A stretch of DNA of 64,000 nt, from contig NZ_HG315671.1 of NCBI RefSeq assembly GCF_000723205.1, forward strand, positions 632,851 through 696,850, given 5' to 3'. The translations under genes and the position numbers were made by a program. Of the stretch, positions 48,515 through 58,520 are shown one piece after another. Positions within the stretch are counted from its first letter, which is position 1. Every line of letters begins with the position of its first letter. A model generated the notes under the pieces. The model was not told where the DNA came from and did no database searches. It saw only the letters and a list, made by a program, of their open reading frames with translations. Origin of the DNA: Formosa agariphila KMM 3901 (lineage in GTDB: Bacteria; Bacteroidota; Bacteroidia; Flavobacteriales; Flavobacteriaceae).

Positions 48515-48934
48515 ATGTTACAGCCTAAAAGAACAAAATTTCGTAAACAACAAAAAGGACGTATGAAAGGTAACTCTCAAAGAGGGCACCAATTATCAAA
48601 CGGAACTTTTGGTATAAAATCACTTGATTCGAATTTTTTAACATCGCGTCAAATAGAAGCAGCACGTATTGCCGCTACACGTCACATGAAGAGAGAAGGA
48701 CAACTTTGGATTAAAATATTTCCAGATAAGCCTATCACAAAGAAGCCTCTTGAAGTACGTATGGGTAAAGGTAAAGGTGCCGTTGAATATTGGGCAGCTG
48801 TTGTAAAGCCAGGTAGACTACTTTTCGAAGTAGGAGGAGTACCGTTAGACGTTGCAAAAGAAGCATTACGTTTAGCAGCTCAAAAATTACCGGTAAAAAC
48901 TAAGTTTGTTATCGCTAGAGATTACGAAGCATAA
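48515..48934 (+). CDS. rplP: 50S ribosomal protein L16
   Basis: 139 residues; organises the A-site tRNA elbow. [19 protein letters not shown] and [19 protein letters not shown] are diagnostic, the latter with the loop that carries the conserved arginine. Confidence 0.99.
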   Translation: MLQPKRTKFRKQQKGRMKGNSQRGHQLSNGTFGIKSLDSNFLTSRQIEAARIAATRHMKREGQLWIKIFPDKPITKKPLEVRMGKGKGAVEYWAAVVKPGRLLFEVGGVPLDVAKEALRLAAQKLPVKTKFVIARDYEA

Positions 48935-48947
48935 TTTATTTGATGTT

Positions 48948-49139
48948 ATGAAACAATCAGAAATTAAAGAATTATCTACTGCTGAGTTACAAGAGAAACT
49001 TGGTGAGACAAAAAAGAGTTATTCAGACCTGAAAATGGCACATGCAATATCTCCTTTAGAAAATCCAATTCAATTACGTAACGTAAGACGTGACGTAGCA
49101 AGAATTGCGACAGAAATAACTAAAAGAGAATTACAATAA
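48948..49139 (+). CDS. rpmC: 50S ribosomal protein L29
   Basis: 63 residues from ATG 48948 (MKQSEIKELSTAELQEKL), a two-helix protein at the tunnel exit. The open frame extends 14 codons upstream across the rplP stop; that part does not fit the family. Confidence 0.97.
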   Translation: MKQSEIKELSTAELQEKLGETKKSYSDLKMAHAISPLENPIQLRNVRRDVARIATEITKRELQ

Positions 49140-49151
49140 TTCTGCTGAAAG

Positions 49152-49409
49152 ATGGAAAAAAGAAATTTAAGAAAAGAACGTGTAGGAGTTGTTACTAGTA
49201 ACAAGATGCAAAAATCTATTGTTGTTGCTGAAGTTAAAAAAGTAAAACATCCTATGTATGGTAAGTTCGTGTTAAAAACGAAAAAATACGTTGCACACGA
49301 CGAGACTAACGATTGTAACATTGGAGATACTGTAAAGATCATGGAAACAAGACCTATGAGTAAATCTAAATGTTGGAGACTAGTTGAAATAATTGAAAGA
49401 GCGAAGTAA
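49152..49409 (+). CDS. rpsQ: 30S ribosomal protein S17
   Basis: 85 residues; OB-fold primary 16S rRNA-binding protein. [20 protein letters not shown] and [16 protein letters not shown] are the family ends. Confidence 0.98.
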   Translation: MEKRNLRKERVGVVTSNKMQKSIVVAEVKKVKHPMYGKFVLKTKKYVAHDETNDCNIGDTVKIMETRPMSKSKCWRLVEIIERAK

Positions 49410-49411
49410 TT

Positions 49412-49780
49412 ATGTTACAACAAGAATCAAGATTAAAAGTAGCAGATAACACTGGAGCAAAGGAAGTTTTAACTATCCGTGTTCTTGGTGGTACTAAAAG
49501 AAGATATGCTTCTGTAGGAGACAAGATAGTTGTTTCTGTAAAAGACGCAACACCTAATGGAAACATTAAAAAAGGTGCTGTTTCTACTGCAGTTGTTGTA
49601 CGTACTGTAAAAGAAGTAAGACGTCCAGACGGATCTTATATCAGATTCGACGACAATGCTTGTGTATTATTAAACCCAACGGGTGAGATGAGAGGTACAC
49701 GTGTATTTGGACCTGTTGCAAGAGAACTTCGTGATAAACAATTCATGAAAATTGTATCATTAGCACCTGAAGTGCTTTAA
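49412..49780 (+). CDS. rplN: 50S ribosomal protein L14
   Basis: 122 residues; subunit-bridge protein and RsfS site. [19 protein letters not shown] and [20 protein letters not shown] are standard. Two bases after rpsQ. Confidence 0.99.
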   Translation: MLQQESRLKVADNTGAKEVLTIRVLGGTKRRYASVGDKIVVSVKDATPNGNIKKGAVSTAVVVRTVKEVRRPDGSYIRFDDNACVLLNPTGEMRGTRVFGPVARELRDKQFMKIVSLAPEVL

Positions 49781-49791
49781 TGACTTATAAG

Positions 49792-50103
49792 ATGACAAAG
49801 CTTAAGATAAAATCAGGAGATACAGTAAAAGTAATAACTGGAGATCATAAAGGATCTGAAGGAAAAGTACTTAAAGTATTAACAGATAAGAACAAAGCGA
49901 TTGTTGAGGGTGTTAACTTGGTGAAGAAACATACTAAGCCAAGTGCACAAAGCCCTCAAGGAGGAATCGTAGAAAAGGAAGCTCCAATTCAAATATCAAA
50001 CTTATCTTTATTAACTGCAAAGGGTGAAACTACTCGTGTTGGTTATAAAGTTGAAGATGGTAAGAAAGTGAGATTTTCTAAAAAATCTAATGAAGTAATA
50101 TAG
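49792..50103 (+). CDS. rplX: 50S ribosomal protein L24
   Basis: 103 residues from ATG 49792 ([20 protein letters not shown]), an early 23S assembly initiator with a KOW motif. An in-frame ATG at 49780, overlapping the rplN stop by one base, would add MTYK; both are possible, and I prefer the internal one because it matches the family N terminus. Confidence 0.93.
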   Translation: MTKLKIKSGDTVKVITGDHKGSEGKVLKVLTDKNKAIVEGVNLVKKHTKPSAQSPQGGIVEKEAPIQISNLSLLTAKGETTRVGYKVEDGKKVRFSKKSNEVI

Positions 50104-50105
50104 TT

Positions 50106-50657
50106 ATGGCATATTCACCGAGACTTAAAGAAGAGTATAAAAGCAAAGTAATTGCTGCTCTTACAGAAGAATTTGGATATAAGAATGTTATGCAAGTTCC
50201 AAAATTATCTAAGATAGTAATATCTAAAGGTGTTGGAGCTGCTGTTGCAGATAAGAAGTTAGTAGACTACGCAGTAGAAGAACTAACAACTATTTCTGGA
50301 CAAAGAGCTATAGCAACTATATCTAAAAAAGATGTTGCATCTTTCAAATTACGTAAAGGAATGCCAATTGGCGCGAAAGTTACGTTAAGAGGAGAAAGAA
50401 TGTACGAATTTTTAGACCGTTTAGTTACTTCAGCCTTACCTCGTGTAAGAGATTTTGGCGGAATTAAAGCAACAGGATTTGACGGAAGAGGTAACTATAA
50501 CCTTGGAATTACAGAACAAATTATTTTTCCAGAAATTGACATTGATAAAGTGAACAAAATTTCAGGAATGGATATTACTTTTGTAACTTCTGCCGAAACT
50601 GATAAAGAAGCAAAATCATTATTAACTGAACTAGGTTTACCTTTTCAAAAGAACTAA
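50106..50657 (+). CDS. rplE: 50S ribosomal protein L5
   Basis: 183 residues; central-protuberance protein that binds 5S r[23 protein letters not shown] and [19 protein letters not shown] are typical. Confidence 0.99.
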   Translation: MAYSPRLKEEYKSKVIAALTEEFGYKNVMQVPKLSKIVISKGVGAAVADKKLVDYAVEELTTISGQRAIATISKKDVASFKLRKGMPIGAKVTLRGERMYEFLDRLVTSALPRVRDFGGIKATGFDGRGNYNLGITEQIIFPEIDIDKVNKISGMDITFVTSAETDKEAKSLLTELGLPFQKN

Positions 50658-50660
50658 GAT

Positions 50661-50930
50661 ATGGCTAAAGAATCAATGAAAGCCCGTGAGGTTAAAAGAG
50701 CAAAAACAGTAGCAAAATATGCTGAGAAACGTAAAGCTTTAAAAGAAGCTGGAGATTACGAAGCATTACAAAAGTTACCTAAAAACGCTTCTCCTGTACG
50801 TATGCATAATAGATGTAAACTAACAGGAAGACCTAAAGGTTATATGCGTACATTTGGTATTTCTCGTGTAACATTCAGAGAAATGGCAAATAACGGCCTT
50901 ATACCAGGTGTAAGAAAAGCAAGCTGGTAA
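50661..50930 (+). CDS. rpsN: 30S ribosomal protein S14 (zinc-independent form)
   Basis: 89 residues. The long S14 form without the CxxC zinc pairs: only one cysteine occurs, in [20 protein letters not shown]. Three bases after rplE; a hairpin-bearing gap follows before rpsH. Confidence 0.98.
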   Translation: MAKESMKAREVKRAKTVAKYAEKRKALKEAGDYEALQKLPKNASPVRMHNRCKLTGRPKGYMRTFGISRVTFREMANNGLIPGVRKASW

Positions 50931-50945
50931 AAAATTAATTTTAAC

Positions 50946-50977
50946 TGGTTTTAGGTTCAACTTAATGTTGAAAACCA
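50946..50977 (+). promoter_or_regulatory. Bulged hairpin upstream of rpsH
   Basis: TGGTT (50946-50950) pairs with AACCA (50973-50977) and TTCAAC (50956-50961) with GTTGAA (50967-50972), leaving a five-base bulge TTAGG and a TTAAT loop. It lies 19 bases before the S8 start codon, in the only sizeable gap of this section (66 bases). An S8-binding regulatory stem is a reasonable inference, since S8 represses the spc operon in enterobacteria. Confidence 0.45.
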
Positions 50978-50996
50978 AGACCGCAATTTAATACAT

Positions 50997-51395
50997 ATGT
51001 ATACAGATCCAATAGCGGATTATCTAACAAGAATTAGAAATGCTGTGCGTGCTAACCACAGAGTGGTAGAAATACCTGCTTCTAACTTGAAAAAAGAAAT
51101 CACAAAAATATTATTCGACCAAGGATATATTTTAAGTTACAAATTCGATGATTCTTCTGTACAAGGAACTATTAAAATAGCTCTAAAGTACAACAAGGAA
51201 ACTAAAGAACCTGTAATTAAGAAGATTCAAAGAATCAGTAAACCAGGTTTACGTAAGTACGCAAGTTCAACAGAACTACCTAGAATTTTAAATGGTCTTG
51301 GAATTGCCATCGTTTCTACTTCTCACGGAGTAATGACAGGTAAACAAGCTCAAGCAGAAAATGTAGGTGGTGAAGTTTTATGTTACGTTTACTAA
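50997..51395 (+). CDS. rpsH: 30S ribosomal protein S8
   Basis: 132 residues; central-domain 16S rRNA-binding protein and, in E. coli, spc-operon repressor. MYTDPIADYLTRIRNAVRAN and STSHGVMTGKQAQAENVGGE are typical. Confidence 0.99.
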   Translation: MYTDPIADYLTRIRNAVRANHRVVEIPASNLKKEITKILFDQGYILSYKFDDSSVQGTIKIALKYNKETKEPVIKKIQRISKPGLRKYASSTELPRILNGLGIAIVSTSHGVMTGKQAQAENVGGEVLCYVY

Positions 51396-51412
51396 TTTAA
51401 AGACTATAAGAA

Positions 51413-51955
51413 ATGTCAAGAATAGGTAATAACCCAGTCGCAATTCCAGAAGGAATTACAGTTGATGTTAACGATAATATTGTAACAGTAAAAGGAAAAT
51501 TAGGTGAGTTAACTCAAGAATTTTCTAACATTGCAATAAAAGTTGAAGATGGAAACGTTATAGTTGAACGTTCTTCTGATAAAAAAGAAGAAAAATCTAA
51601 ACACGGACTTTACAGAGCTTTAATCAATAACATGATTGAAGGAGTAAGTAAAGGATGGACTAAAGAATTAGAATTAGTTGGTGTTGGATATAGAGCTACA
51701 AATCAAGGTAACAAACTTGATTTAGCATTAGGATTTTCTCACAATATTGTATTAGACATTGCTCCAGAAGTAAAAGTTGAAACAGTATCAGAGAAAGGTA
51801 AAAACCCTATAATCAAATTAACATCTCATGATAAGCAACTTGTTGGACAAGTAGCAGCAAAAATTAGAGATTTTAGAAGACCTGAACCATACAAAGGAAA
51901 AGGTATTAAGTTTGTAGGAGAAATATTAAGAAGAAAAGCAGGTAAATCAGCTTAA
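51413..51955 (+). CDS. rplF: 50S ribosomal protein L6
   Basis: 180 residues; factor-binding-site protein. MSRIGNNPVAIPEGITVDVN and the C-terminal RRPEPYKGKGIKFVGEILRR are family hallmarks. Confidence 0.99.
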   Translation: MSRIGNNPVAIPEGITVDVNDNIVTVKGKLGELTQEFSNIAIKVEDGNVIVERSSDKKEEKSKHGLYRALINNMIEGVSKGWTKELELVGVGYRATNQGNKLDLALGFSHNIVLDIAPEVKVETVSEKGKNPIIKLTSHDKQLVGQVAAKIRDFRRPEPYKGKGIKFVGEILRRKAGKSA

Positions 51956-51968
51956 TAATTTATAAGTT

Positions 51969-52325
51969 ATGGCGTTAACAAAAAACGAAAGACGATTAAG
52001 AATTAAAAGCAGAGTCCGTAAAATAGTTTCTGGTACAGAAACTAGACCAAGATTATCTGTTTTTAGAAGTAATAAAGAAATTTATGCTCAAGTAGTAGAT
52101 GATGTAACTGGTAAAACTATCAGTTCAGCATCTTCAAGAGATAAAGACATTAGTGCTGCAAAAGGATCTAAAGCAGAAATTGCTACTCTAGTAGGAAAAT
52201 CTGTAGCTGAAAAAGCTTTAAAAGCAGGTGTAGACACTATCTCTTTTGATAGAGGTGGATATTTATACCATGGTAGAGTAAAATCATTAGCTGAAGGAGC
52301 TAGAGAAGCAGGACTTAAATTCTAA
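51969..52325 (+). CDS. rplR: 50S ribosomal protein L18
   Basis: 118 residues; 5S rRNA-binding protein. [20 protein letters not shown] and the terminal [19 protein letters not shown] confirm it. Confidence 0.99.
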   Translation: MALTKNERRLRIKSRVRKIVSGTETRPRLSVFRSNKEIYAQVVDDVTGKTISSASSRDKDISAAKGSKAEIATLVGKSVAEKALKAGVDTISFDRGGYLYHGRVKSLAEGAREAGLKF

Positions 52326-52331
52326 GAAATT

Positions 52332-52856
52332 ATGTATCAAAAATACAAAAGCGCAGAGCTAGTAAAACCAAGTGGATTAGATCTTAAAGATCGTTTAGTT
52401 GGTGTACAGAGAGTTACAAAAGTAACTAAAGGTGGTAGAGCATTTGGTTTCTCAGCAATCGTAGTGGTTGGTGATGAAGCAGGTGTTGTAGGTCACGGTT
52501 TAGGAAAGTCTAAAGATGTTGCAAGTGCTATTGCTAAGGCAGTAGAAGATGCAAAGAAAAATTTAGTACGTATTCCTATTATCAAACGTACGTTACCACA
52601 TGAACAAAAAGGTAAATTTGGTGGAGCAAGAGTAAACATCATTCCTGCAGCTCCTGGTACAGGGGTAATTGCTGGTGGAGCTGTGAGAACAGTTTTAGAA
52701 GCAGTTGGAGTACACGATGTATTATCTAAATCTCAAGGTTCATCAAACCCTCATAACGTTGTTAAAGCAACTTTTGATGCATTACTTCAATTAAGAAGTG
52801 CAAAATCAATTGCTAAAGATAGAGGCGTTTCATTAGAAAAAGTTTTTAAAGGTTAA
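52332..52856 (+). CDS. rpsE: 30S ribosomal protein S5
   Basis: 174 residues; decoding-fidelity protein. [20 protein letters not shown] and [20 protein letters not shown] are characteristic. The N terminus is of usual length. Confidence 0.99.
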   Translation: MYQKYKSAELVKPSGLDLKDRLVGVQRVTKVTKGGRAFGFSAIVVVGDEAGVVGHGLGKSKDVASAIAKAVEDAKKNLVRIPIIKRTLPHEQKGKFGGARVNIIPAAPGTGVIAGGAVRTVLEAVGVHDVLSKSQGSSNPHNVVKATFDALLQLRSAKSIAKDRGVSLEKVFKG

Positions 52857-52867
52857 TAGCGATAGAA

Positions 52868-53047
52868 ATGGGAAAGATTAAAGTAACGAAAGTTAAAAGC
52901 GCAATTAAACGTACACAAAGACAAAAAAGAACTTTAGAAGCTCTTGGTCTTAAACGTATTGGGCAAGTCGTAGAGCATGAAAACACACCAAATATTCTTG
53001 GTATGGTTGCTAAAGTAGAACACTTAGTTTCTGTTGAAGAAGCTTAA
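52868..53047 (+). CDS. rpmD: 50S ribosomal protein L30
   Basis: 59 residues, read directly from the sequence: starts MGKIKVTKVKSAIKRTQRQK, contains TLEALGLKRIGQVV and ends HLVSVEEA. It fits the gap of the spc group between rpsE and rplO. Confidence 0.97.
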   Translation: MGKIKVTKVKSAIKRTQRQKRTLEALGLKRIGQVVEHENTPNILGMVAKVEHLVSVEEA

Positions 53048-53061
53048 TAATAAACTGAGAA

Positions 53062-53514
53062 ATGGATTTAAGTAAATTAAAACCTGCAGAAGGTTCAGTT
53101 AAAAATCAAGGAAAAAGAATAGGTCGTGGACAAGGATCTGGTAAAGGTGGTACCGCTACACGTGGTCACAAAGGAGCCAAATCTCGTTCAGGTTATTCTA
53201 AGAAGCTTGGATTTGAAGGAGGTCAAATGCCACTTCAAAGACGTGTTCCTAAATTTGGTTTTACTAATATTAACCGTGTAGAATATCAAGGTGTAAACTT
53301 AGATAAATTACAACAGTTGGTTGATGAAAAGAAAATTAACGACACAGTAAATTTAGACACACTAATGTCTGTAGGTGTAACTGGAAAGAATGATCTAGTT
53401 AAAATCTTAGGTAGAGGTGAACTAAAAGCAAAATTAAAAGTAACTGCTCATAAATTTACTGCTTCAGCAAAAGCTGCTATCGAAGCGGCTGGAGGAGAAG
53501 CTGTAACTTTATAA
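53062..53514 (+). CDS. rplO: 50S ribosomal protein L15
   Basis: 150 residues; late 50S assembly protein. The glycine-rich N-terminal tail (RIGRGQGSGKGGTATRGHKG) and GFEGGQMPLQRRVPKFGF are typical. Fourteen bases before secY. Confidence 0.99.
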   Translation: MDLSKLKPAEGSVKNQGKRIGRGQGSGKGGTATRGHKGAKSRSGYSKKLGFEGGQMPLQRRVPKFGFTNINRVEYQGVNLDKLQQLVDEKKINDTVNLDTLMSVGVTGKNDLVKILGRGELKAKLKVTAHKFTASAKAAIEAAGGEAVTL

Positions 53515-53528
53515 TCACGTAATAGAGC

Positions 53529-54872
53529 ATGAAATTTATAGAAACGTTAAAGAATGTTTGGAAAATTGAGGAACTAAGAAATAGAATCATCCTTACGGTT
53601 GGTCTATTATTAGTTTATCGATTTGGTGCACAAGTAGTTTTACCTGGTATCGATGCAGCACAATTAGAAACCTTACAAAGTAATACAGATTCTGGATTAT
53701 TAGGTTTATTAAATGCATTTACAGGAGGAGCCTTTGCTAATGCATCAATATTTGCCTTAGGTATTATGCCTTACATTTCTGCTTCTATTGTAGTGCAATT
53801 AATGGGAATAGCAATTCCTTACTTGCAAAAGTTACAAAAAGAAGGTGCTAGTGGGCAAAAGAAAATAAATCAAATCACACGTTGGTTAACAATTGCAATA
53901 TGTTTGGTACAAGCACCAGGATATTTAGCAAGTTTACCAAGTTTAGGAATTCCACAAAGTGCGTTCTTATTAGGACAAGGTGGTTTATTCTATTTTTCTT
54001 CAATAATCATTTTAGTTACTGGTTGTATCTTTGCAATGTGGTTAGGAGAGAAGATTACAGATAAAGGTATTGGTAATGGTATTTCACTATTAATTATGGT
54101 GGGTATTATTGCACGTATGCCATTATCGTTCTTCCAAAATGCAGCATCTCGTTTAGAAGGGAATAATGTAATGTTAATCCTTATTGAATTAGTGTTGTGG
54201 TTTGCTATTATCTTTGCATCTATTATGCTTATTATGGCAGTTAGAAAAATAGCTGTTCAATATGCAAGACGTACTGCTACTGGAGGTTATGAGAAAAACA
54301 TTATGGGGTCTAGACAATATATTCCATTAAAACTTAACGCTTCTGGAGTAATGCCAATTATTTTTGCTCAAGCAATTATGTTTGTACCAGGTTTAATAGG
54401 TGGAACTTCTATGATGAAGGATTCAGCTGCAGGACAGTGGTTACAATCACAATTTTCTGATATATTCGGATTTTGGTATAACTTATTATTTGCATTCTTA
54501 ATTATCATATTCACGTATTTCTATACTGCTATTACAGTTCCTACGAACAAAATGGCAGACGATTTAAAACGTAGTGGAGGATTTATTCCAGGGATTCGTC
54601 CAGGGTCTGAAACTTCAGAATATTTAGATAAGATTATGTCTCAAATAACATTACCAGGTTCTATTTTCCTTGCACTTATAGCAGTATTTCCTGCCATAGT
54701 TGTTAAGTTAATGAACGTACAATCGGGATGGGCCTTATTTTTTGGTGGTACTTCACTATTAATATTAGTGGGAGTTGCAATTGACACGATGCAACAAGTA
54801 AACTCTTACTTGTTGAATAGACACTATGATGGCTTGATGAAAACTGGTAAAAATAGAAAAGCAGTAGCTTAA
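53529..54872 (+). CDS. secY: Protein translocase subunit SecY
   Basis: 447 residues, ten transmembrane helices; the channel of the Sec translocon. The family signatures [20 protein letters not shown] (helix 2) and the cytosolic loop [11 protein letters not shown] are present. Location behind rplO is the standard spc order. Confidence 0.99.
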   Translation: MKFIETLKNVWKIEELRNRIILTVGLLLVYRFGAQVVLPGIDAAQLETLQSNTDSGLLGLLNAFTGGAFANASIFALGIMPYISASIVVQLMGIAIPYLQKLQKEGASGQKKINQITRWLTIAICLVQAPGYLASLPSLGIPQSAFLLGQGGLFYFSSIIILVTGCIFAMWLGEKITDKGIGNGISLLIMVGIIARMPLSFFQNAASRLEGNNVMLILIELVLWFAIIFASIMLIMAVRKIAVQYARRTATGGYEKNIMGSRQYIPLKLNASGVMPIIFAQAIMFVPGLIGGTSMMKDSAAGQWLQSQFSDIFGFWYNLLFAFLIIIFTYFYTAITVPTNKMADDLKRSGGFIPGIRPGSETSEYLDKIMSQITLPGSIFLALIAVFPAIVVKLMNVQSGWALFFGGTSLLILVGVAIDTMQQVNSYLLNRHYDGLMKTGKNRKAVA

Positions 54873-54883
54873 TTTATTATACA

Positions 54884-55099
54884 ATGGCAAAACAAGCAGC
54901 AATAGAACAAGACGGAACAATTATAGAAGCATTATCTAATGCTATGTTTCGTGTTGAGTTAGAGAATGGTCACATTGTGACTGCTCATATATCTGGTAAA
55001 ATGCGTATGCATTACATTAAATTGTTACCAGGTGATAAAGTAAAATTAGAAATGAGTCCTTACGATTTAACTAAGGCTAGAATAACTTATAGATACTAA
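54884..55099 (+). CDS. infA: Translation initiation factor IF-1
   Basis: 71 residues, OB fold. [20 protein letters not shown] and [19 protein letters not shown] are diagnostic. Confidence 0.99.
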   Translation: MAKQAAIEQDGTIIEALSNAMFRVELENGHIVTAHISGKMRMHYIKLLPGDKVKLEMSPYDLTKARITYRY

Positions 55100-55103
55100 T
55101 ACG

Positions 55104-55220
55104 ATGAAAGTAAGAGCATCAGTTAAAAAAAGAAGTGCAGATTGTAAAATCGTGCGTAGAAAAGGTAGACTTTACGTAATTAACAAAAAGAATCCTAGAT
55201 TCAAACAAAGACAAGGGTAG
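55104..55220 (+). CDS. rpmJ: 50S ribosomal protein L36
   Basis: 38 residues, read directly: [20 protein letters not shown] and on to NPRFKQRQG. Zinc-site positions are incomplete: Cys14 is present, but the partner of the usual CxxC is Ala12-Asp13-Cys14, with no histidine near the end, so it is a C-minus form. Confidence 0.97.
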   Translation: MKVRASVKKRSADCKIVRRKGRLYVINKKNPRFKQRQG

Positions 55221-55222
55221 TT

Positions 55223-55597
55223 ATGGCAAGAATTGCAGGTGTAGACATACCAAAACAGAAAAGAGGAGTTATCTCTTTAACTTATATCTATGGAATAGGT
55301 ACAAGTAGAGCAAAAGAAATTTTAGCAGAAGCTAAAGTTGACGAAAACACTAAAGTTCAAGACTGGACAGATGATCAAATAGGTTCTATTCGTGAAGCTG
55401 TATCGACTTTTACTATTGAAGGTGAGTTACGTTCTGAAACACAATTAAGCATTAAGCGATTAATGGATATTGGATGTTACAGAGGTATTCGTCATAGAGC
55501 AGGTCTTCCTTTAAGAGGACAACGCACTAAAAACAACTCTAGAACTAGAAAAGGTAGAAGAAAAACTGTTGCTAACAAGAAAAAAGCAACTAAATAA
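55223..55597 (+). CDS. rpsM: 30S ribosomal protein S13
   Basis: 124 residues; 30S head and intersubunit bridge protein. [20 protein letters not shown] and [20 protein letters not shown] are standard. First gene of the alpha group. Confidence 0.99.
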   Translation: MARIAGVDIPKQKRGVISLTYIYGIGTSRAKEILAEAKVDENTKVQDWTDDQIGSIREAVSTFTIEGELRSETQLSIKRLMDIGCYRGIRHRAGLPLRGQRTKNNSRTRKGRRKTVANKKKATK

Positions 55598-55614
55598 TTA
55601 AAAGTCATTAGTAT

Positions 55615-55675
55615 TTAGTAGTTAGATGAATCTGTTCGAAATCGAGAGGTTTAGGATTCTATCACTAACAACTAA
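55615..55675 (+). repeat. Long imperfect inverted repeat between rpsM and rpsK
   Basis: TTAGTAGTTAG (55615-55625) faces CTAACAACTAA (55665-55675) with one mismatch, and GAATC (55628-55632) pairs exactly with GATTC (55655-55659). The 98-base gap is unusual inside the alpha group, and the stem is not followed by a T-run. It could be a dispersed repeat or an RNA processing site. Confidence 0.55.
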
Positions 55676-55695
55676 CAACTAGAAACTAAAATAAT

Positions 55696-56088
55696 ATGGC
55701 AAAGTCAAATACAAAGAGTACTAAAAAACGTAAAGTTATAGTAGATGCTGTAGGAGAAGCTCACGTTACTGCTTCTTTTAATAACATCATTATTTCTCTT
55801 ACCAACAAAAAAGGAGACGTTATTTCATGGTCTTCAGCTGGTAAAATGGGATTTAGAGGTTCTAAAAAGAACACGCCTTACGCAGCACAATTAGCAGCAG
55901 AAGATGCAGTTACTGTAGCTCAAGAGGCAGGTTTAAAGAAAGTAAAAGTTTATGTTAAAGGACCTGGAAATGGTAGAGAATCTGCTATCCGTTCTATTCA
56001 TAATGCAGGAATTGAAGTAACAGAAATTATCGATGTTACTCCATTACCACATAATGGATGTCGTCCTCCAAAACGTAGAAGAGTCTAA
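55696..56088 (+). CDS. rpsK: 30S ribosomal protein S11
   Basis: 130 residues; platform protein at the E site. [20 protein letters not shown] and [17 protein letters not shown] at the C terminus are diagnostic. Confidence 0.99.
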   Translation: MAKSNTKSTKKRKVIVDAVGEAHVTASFNNIIISLTNKKGDVISWSSAGKMGFRGSKKNTPYAAQLAAEDAVTVAQEAGLKKVKVYVKGPGNGRESAIRSIHNAGIEVTEIIDVTPLPHNGCRPPKRRRV

Positions 56089-56107
56089 TTTACTTTAGAG
56101 AATTTAT

Positions 56108-56155
56108 AAAAAAAATTAATATCAGCTTAATATACAGTTGGTATTAATTTTTTTA
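56108..56155 (+). terminator. Terminator after rpsK
   Basis: A14-rich arm ending AAAAATTAATA (56111-56121) pairs with TATTAATTTTT (56142-56152), 20-base loop, followed by more T. The -33 TTG of the rpsD promoter (56138-56140) lies in its loop, so terminator and next promoter overlap. Confidence 0.7.
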
Positions 56156-56167
56156 TATGTAAATTTG
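56138..56167 (+). promoter_or_regulatory. Internal promoter for rpsD-rpoA-rplQ
   Basis: TTG at 56138-56140, exactly 19 bases, TAAATTTG at 56160-56167: a perfect consensus match. It gives S4, RNA polymerase alpha and L17 their own transcription start, with a leader of about 100 bases. Confidence 0.8.
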
Positions 56168-56200
56168 CACACTTTTAAAAAATAATTTAACAAGTATAAC

Positions 56201-56258
56201 AAAGAGATTAACGATTATCGAAGGATAAGATTAAGACCTTAATTCATAATCACTCTTT
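56201..56258 (+). ncRNA. rpsD leader RNA with three-helix junction, candidate S4 autoregulatory element
   Basis: The outer helix pairs AAAGAG (56201-56206) with CTCTTT (56253-56258) and continues with ATTA/TAAT (56207-56210, 56247-56250). Inside are two hairpins: TTATC-GAAG-GATAA (56215-56228) and ATTAA-GACC-TTAAT (56230-56243). It ends 14 bases before the S4 start codon. S4 is known to repress its own operon in other bacteria, and S4 leader classes have been proposed for Bacteroidota. The match to any of them is untested. Confidence 0.55.
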
Positions 56259-56272
56259 AAAATCAATTTATT

Positions 56273-56878
56273 ATGGCAAGATATACTGGTCCTAAAACTA
56301 AAATAGCTCGTAAGTTTGGTGAAGCTATTTTTGGAGATGACAAATCTTTCGAAAAAAGAAATTATCCTCCAGGTCAACACGGAGCTAACAAGCGTCGTGG
56401 AAAAAAATCTGAATATGCAATCCAATTAATGGAAAAGCAAAAAGCAAAATATACTTACGGTATATTAGAGCGTCAATTCAGAGGTTTATTCAAAAAAGCA
56501 ACAGCTTCACAAGGTATTACTGGTGAAGTATTATTACAATTATGTGAGTCTAGATTAGACAACGTTGTTTATAGAATGGGAATTTCTCCTTCTAGAAGCG
56601 GTGCTAGACAATTAGTATCTCACAGACACATTACTGTAAATGGTGAGTTGGTAAACATTCCTTCTTACAATTTAAAAGCAGGAGATGTTGTTGCCGTTAG
56701 AGAAAAATCTAAATCACTTGAAGCAATTGATAAATCTTTATCAAATTCAAGTCAAGTTTACGAATGGATTACATGGAATAACGAAACTAAGCAAGGAACT
56801 TATGTTTCTGTACCAGCTAGAATTCAAATTCCAGAAAACATCAACGAGCAGTTTATCGTTGAATTATATTCTAAATAA
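56273..56878 (+). CDS. rpsD: 30S ribosomal protein S4
   Basis: 201 residues; primary 16S assembly protein. [20 protein letters not shown] and the S4 domain ([40 protein letters not shown]) are present. The gene has its own promoter and leader; S4 is the expected regulator. Confidence 0.99.
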   Translation: MARYTGPKTKIARKFGEAIFGDDKSFEKRNYPPGQHGANKRRGKKSEYAIQLMEKQKAKYTYGILERQFRGLFKKATASQGITGEVLLQLCESRLDNVVYRMGISPSRSGARQLVSHRHITVNGELVNIPSYNLKAGDVVAVREKSKSLEAIDKSLSNSSQVYEWITWNNETKQGTYVSVPARIQIPENINEQFIVELYSK

Positions 56879-56973
56879 TAAATAAATTATATTGGTGTTT
56901 AGCCAAAGGGTTTGTTCGAATTTCTTCAAACTTATAAACCGCGCAACTAAATAACAATTAAAACGAAGAACAT

Positions 56974-57966
56974 ATGGCAGTATTTAATTTTCAGAAGCCC
57001 GATAAAGTAATCATGATCGATTCTACCGATTTTCACGGTAAATTCGAATTCAGACCTTTAGAACCAGGTTATGGATTAACAGTTGGAAATGCTTTAAGAA
57101 GAGTTTTACTTTCTTCTTTAGAAGGATTTGCAATTACATCGGTTAGAATAGAGGGAGTGGATCATGAATTCTCAACTATACCTGGTGTTGTAGAAGATGT
57201 AACCGAAATTATTTTAAATTTAAAACAAGTTCGTTTTAAAAGACAAATAGAAGATGTAGATAACGAATCTGTTTCTATTTCAATTTCTGGTCAAGATCAA
57301 ATTACAGCAGGTGATTTCCAAAAATATATTTCAGGATTCCAAGTTTTAAATTCAGATTTAGTTATCTGTAATTTAGATCCAAAAGTGACTGTAAATATGG
57401 AAATCTCTATTGAAAAAGGTAGAGGTTATGTTCCAGCAGAAGAAAATAAAAAAGCTACAGCTCCAATAGGTACAATCTTTACAGATTCTATCTATACACC
57501 AATAAAAAATGTTAAATATAGCATTGAGAACTACCGTGTAGAGCAAAAGACAGATTACGAAAAATTAGTTTTCGAAATCGAATCTGATGGTTCTATTACA
57601 CCTCAAGATGCTTTAACAGAAGCAGCAAAAACATTAATTCACCACTTCATGTTATTCTCTGATGAGCGTATCACTTTAGAAGCTGATGAGATTGCACAAA
57701 CTGAAACTTATGATGAAGAATCTCTTCATATGAGACAGTTGCTTAAAACTAAATTAGTTGACATGGATCTTTCTGTTCGTGCTCTTAATTGTTTAAAAGC
57801 TGCAGAAGTTGATACTTTAGGAGACTTAGTATCATTTAATAAAAATGATTTAATGAAGTTCCGTAACTTTGGTAAAAAATCTTTAACAGAGCTTGAAGAG
57901 CTTGTAAATGTAAAAGGTTTAAACTTCGGAATGGATTTATCAAAATACAAATTAGATAAAGATTAA
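56974..57966 (+). CDS. rpoA: RNA polymerase alpha subunit
   Basis: 330 residues. The N-terminal dimerisation domain contains [20 protein letters not shown] and the C-terminal DNA-binding domain contains [20 protein letters not shown] and [16 protein letters not shown]. The 95-base gap after rpsD shows no strong promoter, so it is likely read from 56138. Confidence 0.99.
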   Translation: MAVFNFQKPDKVIMIDSTDFHGKFEFRPLEPGYGLTVGNALRRVLLSSLEGFAITSVRIEGVDHEFSTIPGVVEDVTEIILNLKQVRFKRQIEDVDNESVSISISGQDQITAGDFQKYISGFQVLNSDLVICNLDPKVTVNMEISIEKGRGYVPAEENKKATAPIGTIFTDSIYTPIKNVKYSIENYRVEQKTDYEKLVFEIESDGSITPQDALTEAAKTLIHHFMLFSDERITLEADEIAQTETYDEESLHMRQLLKTKLVDMDLSVRALNCLKAAEVDTLGDLVSFNKNDLMKFRNFGKKSLTELEELVNVKGLNFGMDLSKYKLDKD

Positions 57967-57977
57967 TTAATCATATT

Positions 57978-58006
57978 TTGCTCCTCGATGTCGAGTTTGG
58001 TAGCAA
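57978..58006 (+). promoter_or_regulatory. Hairpin before rplQ
   Basis: TTGCT (57978-57982) pairs with AGCAA (58002-58006) and CTCGA with TCGAG (57984-57995), interrupted by one base on one side and TTTGGT on the other. It sits in the 58-base gap between rpoA and rplQ, 18 bases before the ATG. Role unknown. Confidence 0.35.
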
Positions 58007-58024
58007 GATGATAACACAAATGTC

Positions 58025-58498
58025 ATGAGACACGGAAAAAAAGTAAATCACTTAGGTAGACAAACAGCTCATAGAAAAGCTATGCTTGCTAATATGGCTT
58101 GTTCTTTAATTGAACACAAACGTATTAACACTACTGTTGCTAAAGCAAAAGCTTTAAAACAATTTTTTGAGCCTTTAGTTACTAAGTCTAAAGCAGATAC
58201 TACACACAACAGACGTATAGTATTTAGTAAATTAAGACAAAAAGAAGCTGTAACTGAATTGTTCAGAGAAGTAGCTACTAAAGTAGGAGATAGACCAGGA
58301 GGATACACACGTATCATTAAACTTGGTAATCGTTTAGGAGATAACGCTGATATGGCAATGATAGAATTAGTTGATTACAACGAAATCTACAATGCTGCAA
58401 AAGTTGAAAAGAAAACTACACGTAGAAGTAGAAGAGGTGGTTCTAAACCAGCTGCTGCACCTGCTGTAGATACTAAAACTTCTAACGAAGAAGAATAA
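58025..58498 (+). CDS. rplQ: 50S ribosomal protein L17
   Basis: 157 residues. The core ([40 protein letters not shown]) is about 120 residues, and a basic then acidic C-terminal extension ([20 protein letters not shown] and on) follows, a common Bacteroidota addition. Last gene of the cluster, ended by a strong terminator. Confidence 0.99.
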   Translation: MRHGKKVNHLGRQTAHRKAMLANMACSLIEHKRINTTVAKAKALKQFFEPLVTKSKADTTHNRRIVFSKLRQKEAVTELFREVATKVGDRPGGYTRIIKLGNRLGDNADMAMIELVDYNEIYNAAKVEKKTTRRSRRGGSKPAAAPAVDTKTSNEEE

Positions 58499-58520
58499 AT
58501 GTTATATAGCATTATAAATA

